In this document: in pieces, positions 34,816 through 43,684 of the stretch
Numbering within the stretch: position 1 is the first letter of the stretch
Layout: the number at the start of each line of letters is the position of its first letter
Assembly: GCF_001307275.1 (NCBI RefSeq)
Contig: NZ_CP012831.1
Span: forward strand, 3,402,501 to 3,466,500
DNA: 64,000 nucleotides
Direction: 5' to 3'
From: Pseudomonas fluorescens
Lineage (GTDB): Bacteria > Pseudomonadota > Gammaproteobacteria > Pseudomonadales > Pseudomonadaceae
Made by a program: the position numbers and the translations under genes
The notes under the pieces: generated by a model
What the model saw: only the letters and a program-made list of their open reading frames with translations
The model's database searches: none
Told to the model about the DNA's origin: nothing

Positions 34816-35943
34816 TTAATCAGTCCATTCTTCATCTGTGTTTATTTCACTAGGTTCTGAGTTGTAGTGTAGTTGGTTGAATAAATGAATATTGATGCGA
34901 GCAGCAGTCGACTTTAGTGCGCTATAAATTCCAAAATCATTGCTTTCAGATGTTATTTCAATTTGTTGTGTGCCCCAGAGCCGAAGTTCAGGAATCCAGT
35001 AGTCGCCCTCAGTGATTTCCTTCGCGATTTCAATGTACGCTGCTTTTCGTCTTTCTTTTGCGTTAGGTGCGTTGTCATCCACCTCGCGTCTTACAAATTT
35101 CCAATCTTTTTTTAATGGATAATCTATTCGAGGGGGAGGGGTCCCCGCTCCACCATCTTGTTTCTGCGCACGAGCGCTTCCTCTGTCCGAGTATACTAAA
35201 GGCTTGAATAAGCCTTCCTCTGCTATTTTGTTGAATAGTATTCTCTCATATATCGAGTTGTCTCCTCTGTGTTGTCCAGCAAATCCAGAAGGAAAAGAAG
35301 AAGCGCTAATTGATATAGTAAGATCTTGTATTGCCGCTTTTGATTCATGCATGAACTTCTCTAGAAGGGGGATCCTCTCGATAAAAGTTGCGTCAATGCT
35401 GGCTAGGTCATAGATGATTAAGATGTTTTCGGCTTTTGTTAGGTTTAATGCCTCAGTTAAGCGTTGATGCTTCGCGATGTTTTTTTCATTTGGGCTAATT
35501 CTTATAACTAATCCACGGCCGAGGGACGATAGTTTGACTATCTGTTCCTCAAGGTTGTCCAGGTTTTCATGCCTTAGGCAAGGGATGGTATTTTCACGGG
35601 TTTTGATGAACTGATACCAATTGTCATATGCATTATTTGCGTTGAGGAGATGTAGAATTTCTTGAAATACAGGCTTTTCGGGATAGGCGCCGGTGAACAG
35701 AAATACCTTATTTTGCGTCAAAAAATTTTCATCAATATCCGCGATCCAGGGGCGCTGACCGATAGCTGTGTCAATTCGTTTTAATGTACTTTCCAAACGA
35801 TGGGAATTAAGCCATCCCCTTAAGGAGAATACCGGCAGCAAAGAGTCTTTATCTTTGTCTGGGAGTTGCTCTATGGCTGTCATTTCGGCGTTGCTAATTG
35901 CTAGAATTGGAATGTAGTTCCAGTTTGAAAATACTGGTTGCAT
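34816..35943 (-). CDS. Beta family protein (T4 beta / sce7725-like)
   Basis: This 375-aa soluble protein begins YIPILAISNAEMTAIEQL followed by LLPVFSLRGW, the pattern of the phage-T4-beta-protein family (PF14350 as I recall). The C-terminal block RLWGTQQIEITSESN then SALKSTAARINIHLFNQLHY also fits. The family's biochemical role is not established. It is translated right after the ImmA/IrrE gene (2-bp gap) and meets the sce7726-like gene tail to tail. It belongs to an AT-rich island, and pairing of beta-type and sce7726-type proteins recurs in bacteria. Confidence 0.8.
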   Translation of the reverse strand: MQPVFSNWNYIPILAISNAEMTAIEQLPDKDKDSLLPVFSLRGWLNSHRLESTLKRIDTAIGQRPWIADIDENFLTQNKVFLFTGAYPEKPVFQEILHLLNANNAYDNWYQFIKTRENTIPCLRHENLDNLEEQIVKLSSLGRGLVIRISPNEKNIAKHQRLTEALNLTKAENILIIYDLASIDATFIERIPLLEKFMHESKAAIQDLTISISASSFPSGFAGQHRGDNSIYERILFNKIAEEGLFKPLVYSDRGSARAQKQDGGAGTPPPRIDYPLKKDWKFVRREVDDNAPNAKERRKAAYIEIAKEITEGDYWIPELRLWGTQQIEITSESNDFGIYSALKSTAARINIHLFNQLHYNSEPSEINTDEEWTD

Positions 35944-35945
35944 AA

Positions 35946-36440
35946 TTACTGTTTTCCCAATCTGATTTTTATAGCGGCGAGCGAAACTTGTGCAAGTTCA
36001 GCTATTTTTTTATATCTTTCGTCTGGCTTAAAGTTGCCAAAAGAATCTAATGCAGATTGAATTAGATGTGCTGGCATAATTATGTCGGCGGCAAGCCTGT
36101 TTGCTTCTCGTTCTAGATCGTCAGTCAGTCTTGAACGGTAAAGTACATCATCAGTAATGCCGCTAGCTAATCGGTCGCGGTGTAAAAGAAAATGTGCGAT
36201 TTCATGCGCTATTGTAAAGCGTTGTCGCTCTTTAACATCGTGGCGGTTAACTTTTACTGTGATAATTCCATCAGTTTCTCTTATCTCGCCGGAAATAGAG
36301 CCAGGCATAGTAGATTTTAATACAGATATACCAAATTCTTTGGCAATTGCACCAACTGTTATTGGCAAGGATTCTTGGTGTTTAGATATGGCTGCTCTTT
36401 GGTCGTCTGATAATGCTTTCCATTCGGGTGAGGTTCTCAA
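35946..36440 (-). CDS. ImmA/IrrE family metallo-endopeptidase
   Basis: This 164-aa protein has the zinc motif HEIAHFLLH (about residues 79-87), with a downstream Glu in EREANRLAADIIMP, the ImmA/IrrE (peptidase family M78) signature. Relatives cleave phage or mobile-element repressors, or act in stress responses. No XRE repressor is adjacent, which is unusual for ImmA. The partner here may be the beta protein or the membrane protein whose gene end it overlaps by 4 bp (ATGA-type). Operon order: membrane protein, ImmA, beta protein. Confidence 0.92.
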   Translation of the reverse strand: MRTSPEWKALSDDQRAAISKHQESLPITVGAIAKEFGISVLKSTMPGSISGEIRETDGIITVKVNRHDVKERQRFTIAHEIAHFLLHRDRLASGITDDVLYRSRLTDDLEREANRLAADIIMPAHLIQSALDSFGNFKPDERYKKIAELAQVSLAAIKIRLGKQ

Positions 36441-37249
36441 CGCTCTCTCTCCTCATCTGCGATGTCGTCTGGCATATATATCCCTCTATATACTACATTT
36501 TCGACTGCGTTCTGAATGAGCTTGTCGAATCTGTTTTCTTCGATGAGCTTTATTATGTTTCTTTCTGTTGCGGCAGGGAGTTCTATTTTGGTGATTAACT
36601 CTACAGTCGCTTTAGCGGTGGTGCGGGCATCTTTTTTTGCTTCTTTTTTGATGTTGCTGTATCCAAGGATGGATAATATCGCGATCAATACGCCCAAAAC
36701 GGTAATTATTACGGATACAGCCGCTAGAACCAATGTTGCGGCGCTCGTGTCTTCGGGTTTTTTTAGTGAGATGACTTCTTTTTCAAGGTGTCTTATTTTT
36801 TCGGTCTGAACTCTTATTTCAAGCTCTAATTTACTTATGTCACGAATAGATTTTTCGGTATTCTCTTGAGCGGTGCTTGTAATTAGTTTTATTATCTCGG
36901 AGGTGTTGGCGGTAGCTTGCGCCAGCACTTCTTTGGAGGGGGCAGGTTCTGGAATTGTTTGTGCTCTCGCGATATTTAAATTTAAGCTAAGAAATATTAT
37001 AAGCAGTATGGCGAAAGCGGATCCTGGTGCTCTATTATTTGAGTATGCAATAAGATGCCTGGCCACTAAGCTATAGCTTAAAGTTTGTCTGGGCTGTTTG
37101 CACATTACGCGAGTTAGCCGGCTACTTATCTGACGCGATTGAGAATTGTTTTCTAAGTCTTGGGGCTTAAGAGCATATGGCACGAGCGGCGATAATTTTT
37201 GCATGCTTTTGGCTACCACTAGCTTCCTTCGCTGTCCTATAGCGTCCAT
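36437..37249 (-). CDS. Membrane-anchored coiled-coil protein, unknown family
   Basis: This 270-aa protein has a long basic N-terminus of about 75 residues, a first hydrophobic segment (AFAILLIIFLSLNLNIA, ending ARAQ like a signal-peptidase site), a coiled-coil stretch (about 115-165), a second strong transmembrane helix (VLAAVSVIITVLGVLIAILSILGY) and a charged cytoplasmic tail. ATG 37249 has an excellent site (GAAGGAGAAAGG), though later starts would give a more usual signal. It is first in the ImmA/beta operon. A membrane effector or sensor role is plausible; no homologue was recognised. Confidence 0.72.
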   Translation of the reverse strand: MDAIGQRRKLVVAKSMQKLSPLVPYALKPQDLENNSQSRQISSRLTRVMCKQPRQTLSYSLVARHLIAYSNNRAPGSAFAILLIIFLSLNLNIARAQTIPEPAPSKEVLAQATANTSEIIKLITSTAQENTEKSIRDISKLELEIRVQTEKIRHLEKEVISLKKPEDTSAATLVLAAVSVIITVLGVLIAILSILGYSNIKKEAKKDARTTAKATVELITKIELPAATERNIIKLIEENRFDKLIQNAVENVVYRGIYMPDDIADEERER

Positions 37250-37530
37250 AACCTTTCTCCTTCGTTTCGCCTATTCCCCCTGAATGTCCACGTGGCACCC
37301 TACTTTAGCCGGGGATTTTCCTTGGCACAGCGCGGTTTAGATTGCTGGTCTATGCTAAGCGCAGTTCAGCCGCCATCAGTTTGCCATTAAAATATGTCCA
37401 GCATCAATGATGTCGCTCGTAATATGCGGTGCTAACGAGCAATGCACGCTCATCGACCGACAAGACGCACCATGGGACGCTGTGCTGTCTATCCTACAAA
37501 ACTCTAGAAATCTCTTTGTTAGCGTATGCT
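37250..37530. other. AT-moderate gap between island operon and HNH gene
   Basis: This stretch must contain the promoter of the minus-strand ImmA/beta operon. I see no tRNA, integrase remnant, clear attachment repeat or conserved small gene here. Confidence 0.5.
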
Positions 37531-38295
37531 TTATTTTTGACTGGTTTGGTAGCGATCCTTGACCTCTGCAACGCTCAGCCATTTGCGGCGTGAATGCACC
37601 ACTCGGTGACAATTGGCACATAACAATGCGAGGTCCACGAGCTTGGTTTTATCGCCAGGTTGGAGCGTATGCAGTGGCTTGGTGTGGTGCACATCGATAA
37701 CGCCTTCGACGTCCGGGCCGTATGTTTTGCTGAAGCTGAAACCACAGGCTTCGCACTGGAGAACACCGTGCTTCTTGAGGGCTTCGTCCTTTTTTCGTTT
37801 TACGAGTTTTTTGTCCCTTTCCCGTACACGGTGCACGCGAGTTAACACTTTTCCTTCCTCTGCTTCGAAGAAGCCCGGTTCTTCCTCCGCACTCAGATCC
37901 ATTGGCGTAGTAGAAGAAGTGGTTCCGACGTTCGCCTTGATGGCTGCTACGACTTCGGCCAGACGCTCGGGATTATTAGCAAACTCCAGCCATACCAATT
38001 CCTCGTCCTTATTTCCTTTTGCAAGACCTGTGCGACCAGTGTTGGTGTAGCTCGGATCCCAACGACGGAAATTGTTGAGCTTCATGCAAACACCATTGGT
38101 GTTACGAAAGCTCTGGTTCTTACTCACGCCGGTGGCATTACCGATGAGATTAAGACTCTCTGATAAGGCTCGGACTTCTGGATGGTTCACGCCGGGTAAA
38201 CCATTGCGGTGAAGAAGGTACAGGTTCAGGGCTAGGACGAGTTCGTCGCGGCTCCAGGGCGGGTTGGATTGATTGCTGGTAGGTGAAGAAGGCAT
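37531..38295 (-). CDS. HNH endonuclease (McrA-like)
   Basis: This 254-aa protein has an N-terminal helical domain (PPWSRDELVLALNLYL, typical of restriction-linked HNH proteins) and a C-terminal zinc-braced HNH nuclease: CEACGF near 181, IDVHHTKPLHTL with the His pair, and LLCANCHRVVH. It is probably a DNA endonuclease of a restriction-type defence, possibly against modified DNA. It is a single gene next to the ImmA/beta operon in the same orientation, 281 bp away. GC is higher than in the rest of the island, so it may have arrived separately. Confidence 0.9.
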   Translation of the reverse strand: MPSSPTSNQSNPPWSRDELVLALNLYLLHRNGLPGVNHPEVRALSESLNLIGNATGVSKNQSFRNTNGVCMKLNNFRRWDPSYTNTGRTGLAKGNKDEELVWLEFANNPERLAEVVAAIKANVGTTSSTTPMDLSAEEEPGFFEAEEGKVLTRVHRVRERDKKLVKRKKDEALKKHGVLQCEACGFSFSKTYGPDVEGVIDVHHTKPLHTLQPGDKTKLVDLALLCANCHRVVHSRRKWLSVAEVKDRYQTSQK

Positions 38296-38492
38296 GGTGG
38301 GGGCTATCCGTAGGGTTCCCGTTTCGCTGTAGGAAACAGCGCAAGATGCCGTAAGAATATTCTCTTCTAGTGGCGTTTGGGAATCATACGGCGTTCGAAT
38401 GGCCTCTACCTTGAGGACGGAGGATTTCTTGCACGAGCGTAGTTGGGCTGACAGACGAAGCTCGGATGGGGATCGGATATTCAGACATTAAA

Positions 38493-38514
38493 AAGCCGGC
38501 TTATGGCCGGCTTC
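38493..38514. terminator. Weak terminator-like hairpin; region 38296-38843 otherwise empty
   Basis: AAGCCGGC and GCCGGCTT form an 8-bp stem preceded by A4 and followed by TTCTCG, so it would terminate better on the minus strand. No gene ends at it on either side, suggesting that it is left over from a lost gene. The rest of the gap has only a partial REP pair at 38739-38781 and a poor frame crossing it that I reject. Confidence 0.45.
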
Positions 38515-38738
38515 TCGTTGACTAACTCAGTTCGTTTTTGACAAACCTCACCAGCCTTCAAAACGTACATCCGGCTCTTGCGGCCGGCTGTGGGACTTGG
38601 TCAGAAAGTGATCTGCCTTGTCGGTGCGAGGCGTGGGCTCGCAAATGTGGGGCGGAGGATACTCGGGTTTTTGGCAGAATCCCAGTGGTAAGTGGTGTGG
38701 AATCATTGGGTTAGGGGGGATTCAGGTAAAAAAGCAGG

Positions 38739-38781
38739 GGGCTGCTGCGCAGCCCAGCGGGAGCAAGCTCCCTCGCCACAA
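38739..38781. repeat. Half REPIN, GGGAGCTTGCTCCC class
   Basis: GCTGCTGCGCAGCCCAGCGG followed by GAGCAAGCTCCCTCGCCACA is the right half of a class-2 REPIN; the left REP is absent. Confidence 0.85.
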
Positions 38782-38843
38782 AAGCTCCTCACTACAAAGC
38801 TCCTCACCACAAGGCGCTTTGCCTGTCTTTCCGTTCGGGTGGG

Positions 38844-39575
38844 TTAGTCGCACACCGGCGGTCTCTGTTTGTTGAGGGTGGACCACCAGAACACCCAGCC
38901 GATCACCCGTATTTTCTGTGCCTCGATCTGTTCGGCGCTGAAGACTTCGTCCGGGTAGGCCGCGCTGTTGTGGCTGCGCAGGCGCAGTCGGTTGCCGGGT
39001 ATGCGGTGCAGGTATTTGATGCGGAGCATGCCGTCGTGTTCGAGGGCGTAGATTTGGCCGTCGACGATTTGGGTCAGGCCGCGGTCGATGGCGAGGGTGG
39101 AGCCGTCTTCGATGCGTTCGGCCATGCTGTCGCCGACCATGGTGAGGCAGATGGCGTCGCTGGGGTTTATTTCCAGGGTTTCGAGGTGGCTGCGGGGCAG
39201 GCGGATGGATTGGTCAGGGATTTCGACGATGTGGGTTTTGGTTTCGCCGGGGGCGATGGGGGCTTCCTTATAGAAAGGCAGTTCGATGTCCGTGGGTTCC
39301 AGCACGCTGTAGACGCCATCGTTTTCGGCCGCCTCATAGGTGGTGCCGGGGCCGAGGCCCAATGGGGTTTGCGGGCCTTCGCCGTGGGCGAGCCATTCCG
39401 GGCTGACGGTCAGCAGGCTGGCGATGGAGTGGATGCGCCCTGGCGGGATGCCACGGTTGAACCAGTTGTTCACGTGTTGGGATTTCACGCCGTATAACTT
39501 CGCGAAGTCGGCGGATCGGATGTTCGCTTCTTTTAGAAGGGCTCGGAAGCGGTCGCCACTGGAAAGTATTTTCAT
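38844..39575 (-). CDS. CI/PrtR-like repressor with S24 peptidase domain
   Basis: This 243-aa protein has an N-terminal XRE-type HTH (FAKLYGVKSQHVNNWFNRG) and a C-terminal LexA/CI S24 domain with catalytic Ser in MVGDSMAE and Lys in MLRIKYLHR. Such repressors self-cleave with RecA during the SOS response and hold prophage or pyocin genes off. No prophage or pyocin genes follow, so it is orphaned here or acts elsewhere. ATG 39575 is chosen; a longer frame to 39611 crosses the operator. A 10-bp operator-like repeat lies directly at its start. Confidence 0.9.
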   Translation of the reverse strand: MKILSSGDRFRALLKEANIRSADFAKLYGVKSQHVNNWFNRGIPPGRIHSIASLLTVSPEWLAHGEGPQTPLGLGPGTTYEAAENDGVYSVLEPTDIELPFYKEAPIAPGETKTHIVEIPDQSIRLPRSHLETLEINPSDAICLTMVGDSMAERIEDGSTLAIDRGLTQIVDGQIYALEHDGMLRIKYLHRIPGNRLRLRSHNSAAYPDEVFSAEQIEAQKIRVIGWVFWWSTLNKQRPPVCD

Positions 39576-39651
39576 AAACGGAAAGTTTAGGGGCGACTGT
39601 GTTTTCGGCAATAAACATGTCGTTCAAATATATAAGACGATCTTTCCGTTT
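39576..39651. promoter_or_regulatory. Inverted-repeat operator pair of the CI-like repressor
   Basis: AAACGGAAAG (39576-39585), abutting the repressor start codon, is repeated exactly inverted as CTTTCCGTTT (39642-39651). Both lie in the only upstream space, 66 bp apart. This suits autoregulation by the dimeric repressor. A divergent plus-strand target promoter would also be covered, yet no plus-strand gene follows. Confidence 0.6.
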
Positions 39652-39728
39652 TTGGGATTTGAAAGGCGCGGGCTAAACGTGGGTAAACGGTGTTAATACA
39701 GCTTCGTATTAGAAACCATTAAGGCATA

Positions 39729-39757
39729 AAAAACCCCGGGGCAAACCGGGGTTCTTT
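39729..39757 (-). terminator. Rho-independent terminator of ppa
   Basis: On the minus strand AACCCCGG-TTTG-CCCCGGGGTT forms a G/C-rich stem followed by T4. It lies 12 bp after the ppa stop codon. Confidence 0.92.
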
Positions 39758-39768
39758 TCAAGTTTGTT

Positions 39769-40296
39769 TCAGCCTTTGTAGGCGGCAACCGACTTGGTGA
39801 TCGCTTCGCGGGCGGCGTCTGCGCCGGCCCAGCCTTCAATCTTGACCCACTTGCCTTTTTCGAGGTCTTTGTAGTTCTCGAAGAAGTGTTCGATCTGCTG
39901 GATCAGCAGTGGCGGCAGGTCGGTGTATTCCTTCACGTCGACGTACAGTTGCGACAGTTTGTCGTGTGGCACTGCGATGACTTTGGCATCGCCGCCGCCG
40001 TCGTCGGTCATGTTCAGGATGCCGACTGGACGGGCGCGGATGACCGAGCCTGGGGCCACTGGGTATGGGGTCACGACCAGCACGTCGAGGGGGTCGCCGT
40101 CGTCGGCCAGGGTGTTGGGGATGTAACCGTAGTTGGCCGGGTAGAACATGGGGGTGGCCATGAAACGGTCAACGAACAGGCAGTCGCTGTCTTTGTCGAT
40201 TTCGTATTTGATCGGGGCGTGGTTGGCCGGGATTTCGATCGCGACGTAGATGTCGTTCGGCAGGTCTTTGCCAGCCGGAATCTTGCTGTAGCTCAT
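39769..40296 (-). CDS. ppa: Inorganic pyrophosphatase
   Basis: This 175-aa family I pyrophosphatase hydrolyses PPi to two phosphates in the cytoplasm, driving biosynthesis. The signature metal-binding block [11 protein letters not shown] and the [13 protein letters not shown] segment are intact, as is the [15 protein letters not shown]-terminal motif. Length is standard. It is monocistronic, with a strong terminator. From here to the window end gene content follows the order I recall in P. aeruginosa. Confidence 0.98.
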   Translation of the reverse strand: MSYSKIPAGKDLPNDIYVAIEIPANHAPIKYEIDKDSDCLFVDRFMATPMFYPANYGYIPNTLADDGDPLDVLVVTPYPVAPGSVIRARPVGILNMTDDGGGDAKVIAVPHDKLSQLYVDVKEYTDLPPLLIQQIEHFFENYKDLEKGKWVKIEGWAGADAAREAITKSVAAYKG

Positions 40297-40408
40297 TGGG
40301 CGGTGCCCCCGTTAGTTGACCAAATGACTTGGTCGGATTGACCAAAAAGTGGCGGCGATTATAGGCATATTCGGCCGCTGTTGCCACGTTACCAGGGTCT
40401 TAGAGACC

Positions 40409-41221
40409 TTAGTATGACGCCTGATAGACCGGATCTTCGGCTTGAAGTTGCCGCAGCCGGGCCAAAGGATCCTGGCGGTAGAAGGCCTTGAGCTGTTCAT
40501 AGACCCGTGGATAGGCCTGGTGCAGCAGGTCCGGGGCGCTGAAGAAGTATTCGCTGGTGACGGCGAAGAACTCCGCCGGGTTTTCCGCGGCGTAGGGATC
40601 GATGAGGGTTTCTGCGTCGGGGTTGTGGTCCAGTTGGCGGTCGAGGTCGTCGAAGGCTTGTTGCATGGCTTCGGCCCAGTCGCTGACGCGCATGTCGGCG
40701 TGCAGTGGTGGCAGGCCGTTGGCGTCGCCGTTGAGCATGTCGAGTTTGTGTGCCAGTTCGTGGATCACCAGGTTGTAGCCGTCCCAGCCGCCGCTGGCCA
40801 TCACGCCGTCCCAGGCCAGGATGATAGGGCCTTGGGGCCAGGCTTCGCCGCTGTGTTCGCCGTCCCATTCGTGCTCGATGCCGCTGGCGTCGCGGTAGCG
40901 CTGGGGGCTGAGGAAGTCGTCGGGGTAGAGGACGATTTCGTGGAAGCCCTGGTACCAGTTCAGCTCGCCGAGGTGCATCAGTGGTAGTTGGGCCTGGGCG
41001 GCGAGGAGCAGGCGTTGTTCCTGGTGCAGTTCGACGCCGGGCAGGGCGGTGAGGTGTTTATCGTGCAGGAACAGTACGCAGGCTTCCCGCAGCCATTGGT
41101 CCTCGGCGGCGCTGATGCCGTCGAGGAAGCTCAGTTGATGGCGCACCCGTTGCCAGGTTTCGTCGGGGACGGGGTGTTTGGCGAGGGTGCGTTGCCGGCG
41201 CCAGTTGCTCAGGGTCCACAT
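40409..41221 (-). CDS. mtfA: Zinc-dependent peptidase, MtfA family
   Basis: This 270-aa protein carries the MtfA metallopeptidase motif HELAHKLDM (about residue 150) with a downstream Glu in the NPAEFFAVTSEYFF segment. E. coli MtfA binds the glucose regulator Mlc and has aminopeptidase activity. Pseudomonas targets are unknown. The stop lies 112 bp before the ppa start and the start is 6 bp from the DedA gene end, so it may be co-transcribed with dedA. Confidence 0.93.
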   Translation of the reverse strand: MWTLSNWRRQRTLAKHPVPDETWQRVRHQLSFLDGISAAEDQWLREACVLFLHDKHLTALPGVELHQEQRLLLAAQAQLPLMHLGELNWYQGFHEIVLYPDDFLSPQRYRDASGIEHEWDGEHSGEAWPQGPIILAWDGVMASGGWDGYNLVIHELAHKLDMLNGDANGLPPLHADMRVSDWAEAMQQAFDDLDRQLDHNPDAETLIDPYAAENPAEFFAVTSEYFFSAPDLLHQAYPRVYEQLKAFYRQDPLARLRQLQAEDPVYQASY

Positions 41222-41227
41222 GAATGA

Positions 41228-41875
41228 TCAGGCTTTCGAGGCGCGCTGGTTCATTTTGCTGCGCACCAGGCTGATGATCATCGGCAGCAGCGACACCAGG
41301 ATGATGCCCACCACCAGCAGCGACAGGTTCTGCTTGATGAAGGGCACGTTGCCGAAGAAGTAACCGAGGGTCACCAGGCCGCCGACCCAGAGGACGGTGC
41401 CGAGGACGCTGAAGCCGAAGAAGCGCAGGTAATTCATTTTGCCGACGCCGGCGACGAAGGGGGCGAAGGTGCGGATGATCGGCAGGAAGCGCGCCAGGGT
41501 CACGGTTTTGCCGCCGTGTTTGTCGTAGAAGTCGTGGGTTTGCTGCAGGTAGTCGCGGCGGAAGATTTTCGAGTTGGGGTTGCTGAACAGTTTTTCGCCG
41601 GCGGTGCGGCCGATGAGGTAGTTGGTGCTGTCGCCGAGGATCGCCGCGAGCATCAGCAGACCGGCCAGCAGCACGGGGTCCATGGCGCCACCGGCGGCGA
41701 CGGCGCCGGCGATGAACAGCAGGGAGTCGCCGGGCAGGAATGGCATGACCACCAGGCCGGTTTCACAGAAGATCACCAGGAACAGGATGGCGTAGACCCA
41801 GGTGCCGTAGTTGGTCACCAGCAGGTCGAGGTACACATCGAGGTGCAGGATGAGGTCGAGGGGATTGAAATCCAT
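41228..41875 (-). CDS. DedA family membrane protein
   Basis: This 215-aa polytopic protein has the DedA/VTT features: FCETGLVVMPFLPGDSLLF near the N-terminus, then RTFAPFVAGVGKMNYLRF. DedA proteins act in lipid flipping (undecaprenyl phosphate or phospholipid) and support envelope integrity. ATG 41875 has AGGTG upstream; GTG 41884 is an alternative. It lies 6 bp ahead of mtfA. A second DedA domain occurs in the window at 58830. Confidence 0.93.
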   Translation of the reverse strand: MDFNPLDLILHLDVYLDLLVTNYGTWVYAILFLVIFCETGLVVMPFLPGDSLLFIAGAVAAGGAMDPVLLAGLLMLAAILGDSTNYLIGRTAGEKLFSNPNSKIFRRDYLQQTHDFYDKHGGKTVTLARFLPIIRTFAPFVAGVGKMNYLRFFGFSVLGTVLWVGGLVTLGYFFGNVPFIKQNLSLLVVGIILVSLLPMIISLVRSKMNQRASKA

Positions 41876-42055
41876 GCATAACACCTGTGGTGGTGGCCTG
41901 GCTCGGCAGGCTTTGGGTCGGGCTTGGAGGATGGCTACAGAGTGTGTAGCTTTTTCTTACAAGCCGGGAAGAGCGGCATTATACGGGCTGGAGGGCGGGG
42001 AGCGGGGTGAGTTTGTAGCCAGGGATTTCGATGTGTCGTCGCAGGGTGAAACACC

Positions 42056-42250
42056 CGTGGGAGCAAAGCTTGCTCGCGATGGTGGCTATTCAGTCAACAT
42101 TGATGGGCCTGACGGACCGCTATCGCGAGCAAGCTTTGCTTCAACAGATCTATCTCCCATAGATATGCCTGCTTGCCCGCGATGGCGGCGGGGCAGTCAG
42201 CATTGATGTTGCCCGACAGACTGCTATCGCGAGCAAGCTTTGCTCCCACA
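42056..42250. repeat. Two REPINs of the GAGCAAAGCTTGCTCGCGA variant
   Basis: One pair spans 42056-42147 and a second, with a degraded left REP, ends at 42250. Both use AGCAAAGCTT in place of AGCGAGCTT, a variant seen only here and at 45143 in this window. The surrounding 41876-42275 has no gene. Confidence 0.85.
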
Positions 42251-42275
42251 GAACGATCAGTCCGCGGTAATCGGG

Positions 42276-42737
42276 TCAGATGCCTTCGCTGATCGGCAAC
42301 ACGTAGTTCTTGAACTCGGTGTCTTCCTTGAAGCCGATCGATTCGTAGGTTTTCTGCGCCACTTCGTTGTTGCTGCTGGTGGAGACGCGCATGCGCACGG
42401 CGTTGGTTTCCTTGGCCATTTTTTTCGCGGTGCGGATCAGGTTGTCGGCCACCAGTTGGCGGCGGGCGTCTTCGGCGACGTAGATGTCGTTGAGGATCCA
42501 TACGCGCTTGAGGGACAGGGATGAGTAGCTCGGGTAGAGCTGGCAGAAGCCCAGTAACCGGTTGTCGTCGTCATCGGGCAGGGCCAGGTAGATCACCGAT
42601 TCCTTGCGGCGCAGGCGCTTTTCGAGGAAGGCTCGGGACGAGTCCGGGTAAGGCAGTGAGCCGTAGAACTCCCGGTACTTGACGAACAATGGGGTCAGCA
42701 GGTCCAGGTGTTCCAGCGTCGCTTGGATAATCCGCAT
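42276..42737 (-). CDS. GNAT family N-acetyltransferase
   Basis: This 153-aa protein has the GNAT fold: FVKYREFYG, LGFCQLYPSYSSLSLKRVWILNDIYV, the acetyl-CoA loop near residues 92-100 (AEDARRQLVADNL in place of Q/R-x-x-G-x-G/A), and SSNNEVAQKTYESIGF. It likely acetylates a small molecule or protein amine; the substrate is unknown. ATG 42737 is chosen; TTG 42755 is less likely. It lies just downstream of eutC, a link conserved as I recall in P. aeruginosa. Confidence 0.93.
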   Translation of the reverse strand: MRIIQATLEHLDLLTPLFVKYREFYGSLPYPDSSRAFLEKRLRRKESVIYLALPDDDDNRLLGFCQLYPSYSSLSLKRVWILNDIYVAEDARRQLVADNLIRTAKKMAKETNAVRMRVSTSSNNEVAQKTYESIGFKEDTEFKNYVLPISEGI

Positions 42738-42844
42738 GGTAGGTCTCGTCTGCAAAGGTCGACAGATATTCTGACAACAACGTCGCGCTGCCGTGCTTTT
42801 GATGCTGCCTGAAAGCGGATCAAAAACGCAATCGGATAAGCGGA

Positions 42845-43684
42845 TCAGTTTCGGGGCGGCGCCAGTAGGAAATTACCTTTCATATCGGCTCCGTTTTCCG
42901 CTTCTAGAGTGTTCACCTGGGCTTCGTCCTTCAGATTGACGCCCGAAAGCTGACGGCGGCAGGCCTCGCGCATCAGGTAGATCAAGCGATGGGCCGCCAT
43001 GCCGTAGCTCAGGCCTTCGAGGCGGACATTGGAGATGCAGTTGCGGTAGGCGTCGGTCAGGCCGACCTTGGGGGCGTAGGTGAAATACAGCCCCAGGCTG
43101 TCGGGGGAGCTGAGGCCGGGGCGTTCGCCGATCAGAATCACTGACATTTTTGCGCCAAGCCGCTGCGCCACTTCATCGGCCACGGCGACGCGGCCCTGTT
43201 CCACCAGGATCACCGGCGACGTCGACCAGCCTTCAGCGGCGATCTGTTCTTCCAGCCGTGCCAGGAACGGCAAGGTATGGCGATGCACCGCCAGGGCCGA
43301 CAGACCGTCAGCCACGACGATGGCCAGGTCCACACCGCCGGGATGGGCCGCTGCGTAGTCTTGCAGGATTTGCGCGGAGGCCTCATCGAGCCGTCGGCCC
43401 AGGTCCGGGCGCTGTAGATAACTGTGTCGGTCGGCCGCGGCGCTGTGAAGCAACAGGCTTTCACGACCGCGCTCGGTCAGCTGTGCGCGAATGCCCTGGT
43501 GATCGAAGGCCAGGTGCACGGCATCGCGGGCCTGGGCGTGGGCGTACTGGAAGTCCAGTTGCGCCTGGGTCGGCAGGCTGGTGCCGGTGCGGCCCAGGGC
43601 GATGCGCGCCGGGGTGAGGTTGCGCAGGTTCAGCCACGGGTTTTGTGGGTCGACAGGTTTTTTATCCATGGGCAGTTCACTCAT
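42845..43684 (-). CDS. eutC: Ethanolamine ammonia-lyase small subunit
   Basis: This 279-aa subunit forms the adenosylcobalamin-dependent ethanolamine ammonia-lyase with EutB, giving acetaldehyde and ammonia. Motifs include [35 protein letters not shown] and the C-terminal LAPPR. The start overlaps the eutB stop (ATGA), so the subunits are translationally coupled. Stop and gene length are normal. B12 must be made or imported from elsewhere in the genome. Confidence 0.98.
   Translation of the reverse strand: MSELPMDKKPVDPQNPWLNLRNLTPARIALGRTGTSLPTQAQLDFQYAHAQARDAVHLAFDHQGIRAQLTERGRESLLLHSAAADRHSYLQRPDLGRRLDEASAQILQDYAAAHPGGVDLAIVVADGLSALAVHRHTLPFLARLEEQIAAEGWSTSPVILVEQGRVAVADEVAQRLGAKMSVILIGERPGLSSPDSLGLYFTYAPKVGLTDAYRNCISNVRLEGLSYGMAAHRLIYLMREACRRQLSGVNLKDEAQVNTLEAENGADMKGNFLLAPPRN

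Noticed and set aside
33557..38500. Integrated prophage or tRNA-linked island
   Set aside because: No integrase, tRNA or flanking att repeat could be found; only AT-rich accessory genes are visible.
38618..38875. 85-codon frame over the half REPIN
   Set aside because: It is built from REP sequence, overlaps the repressor end, and has no ribosome site.
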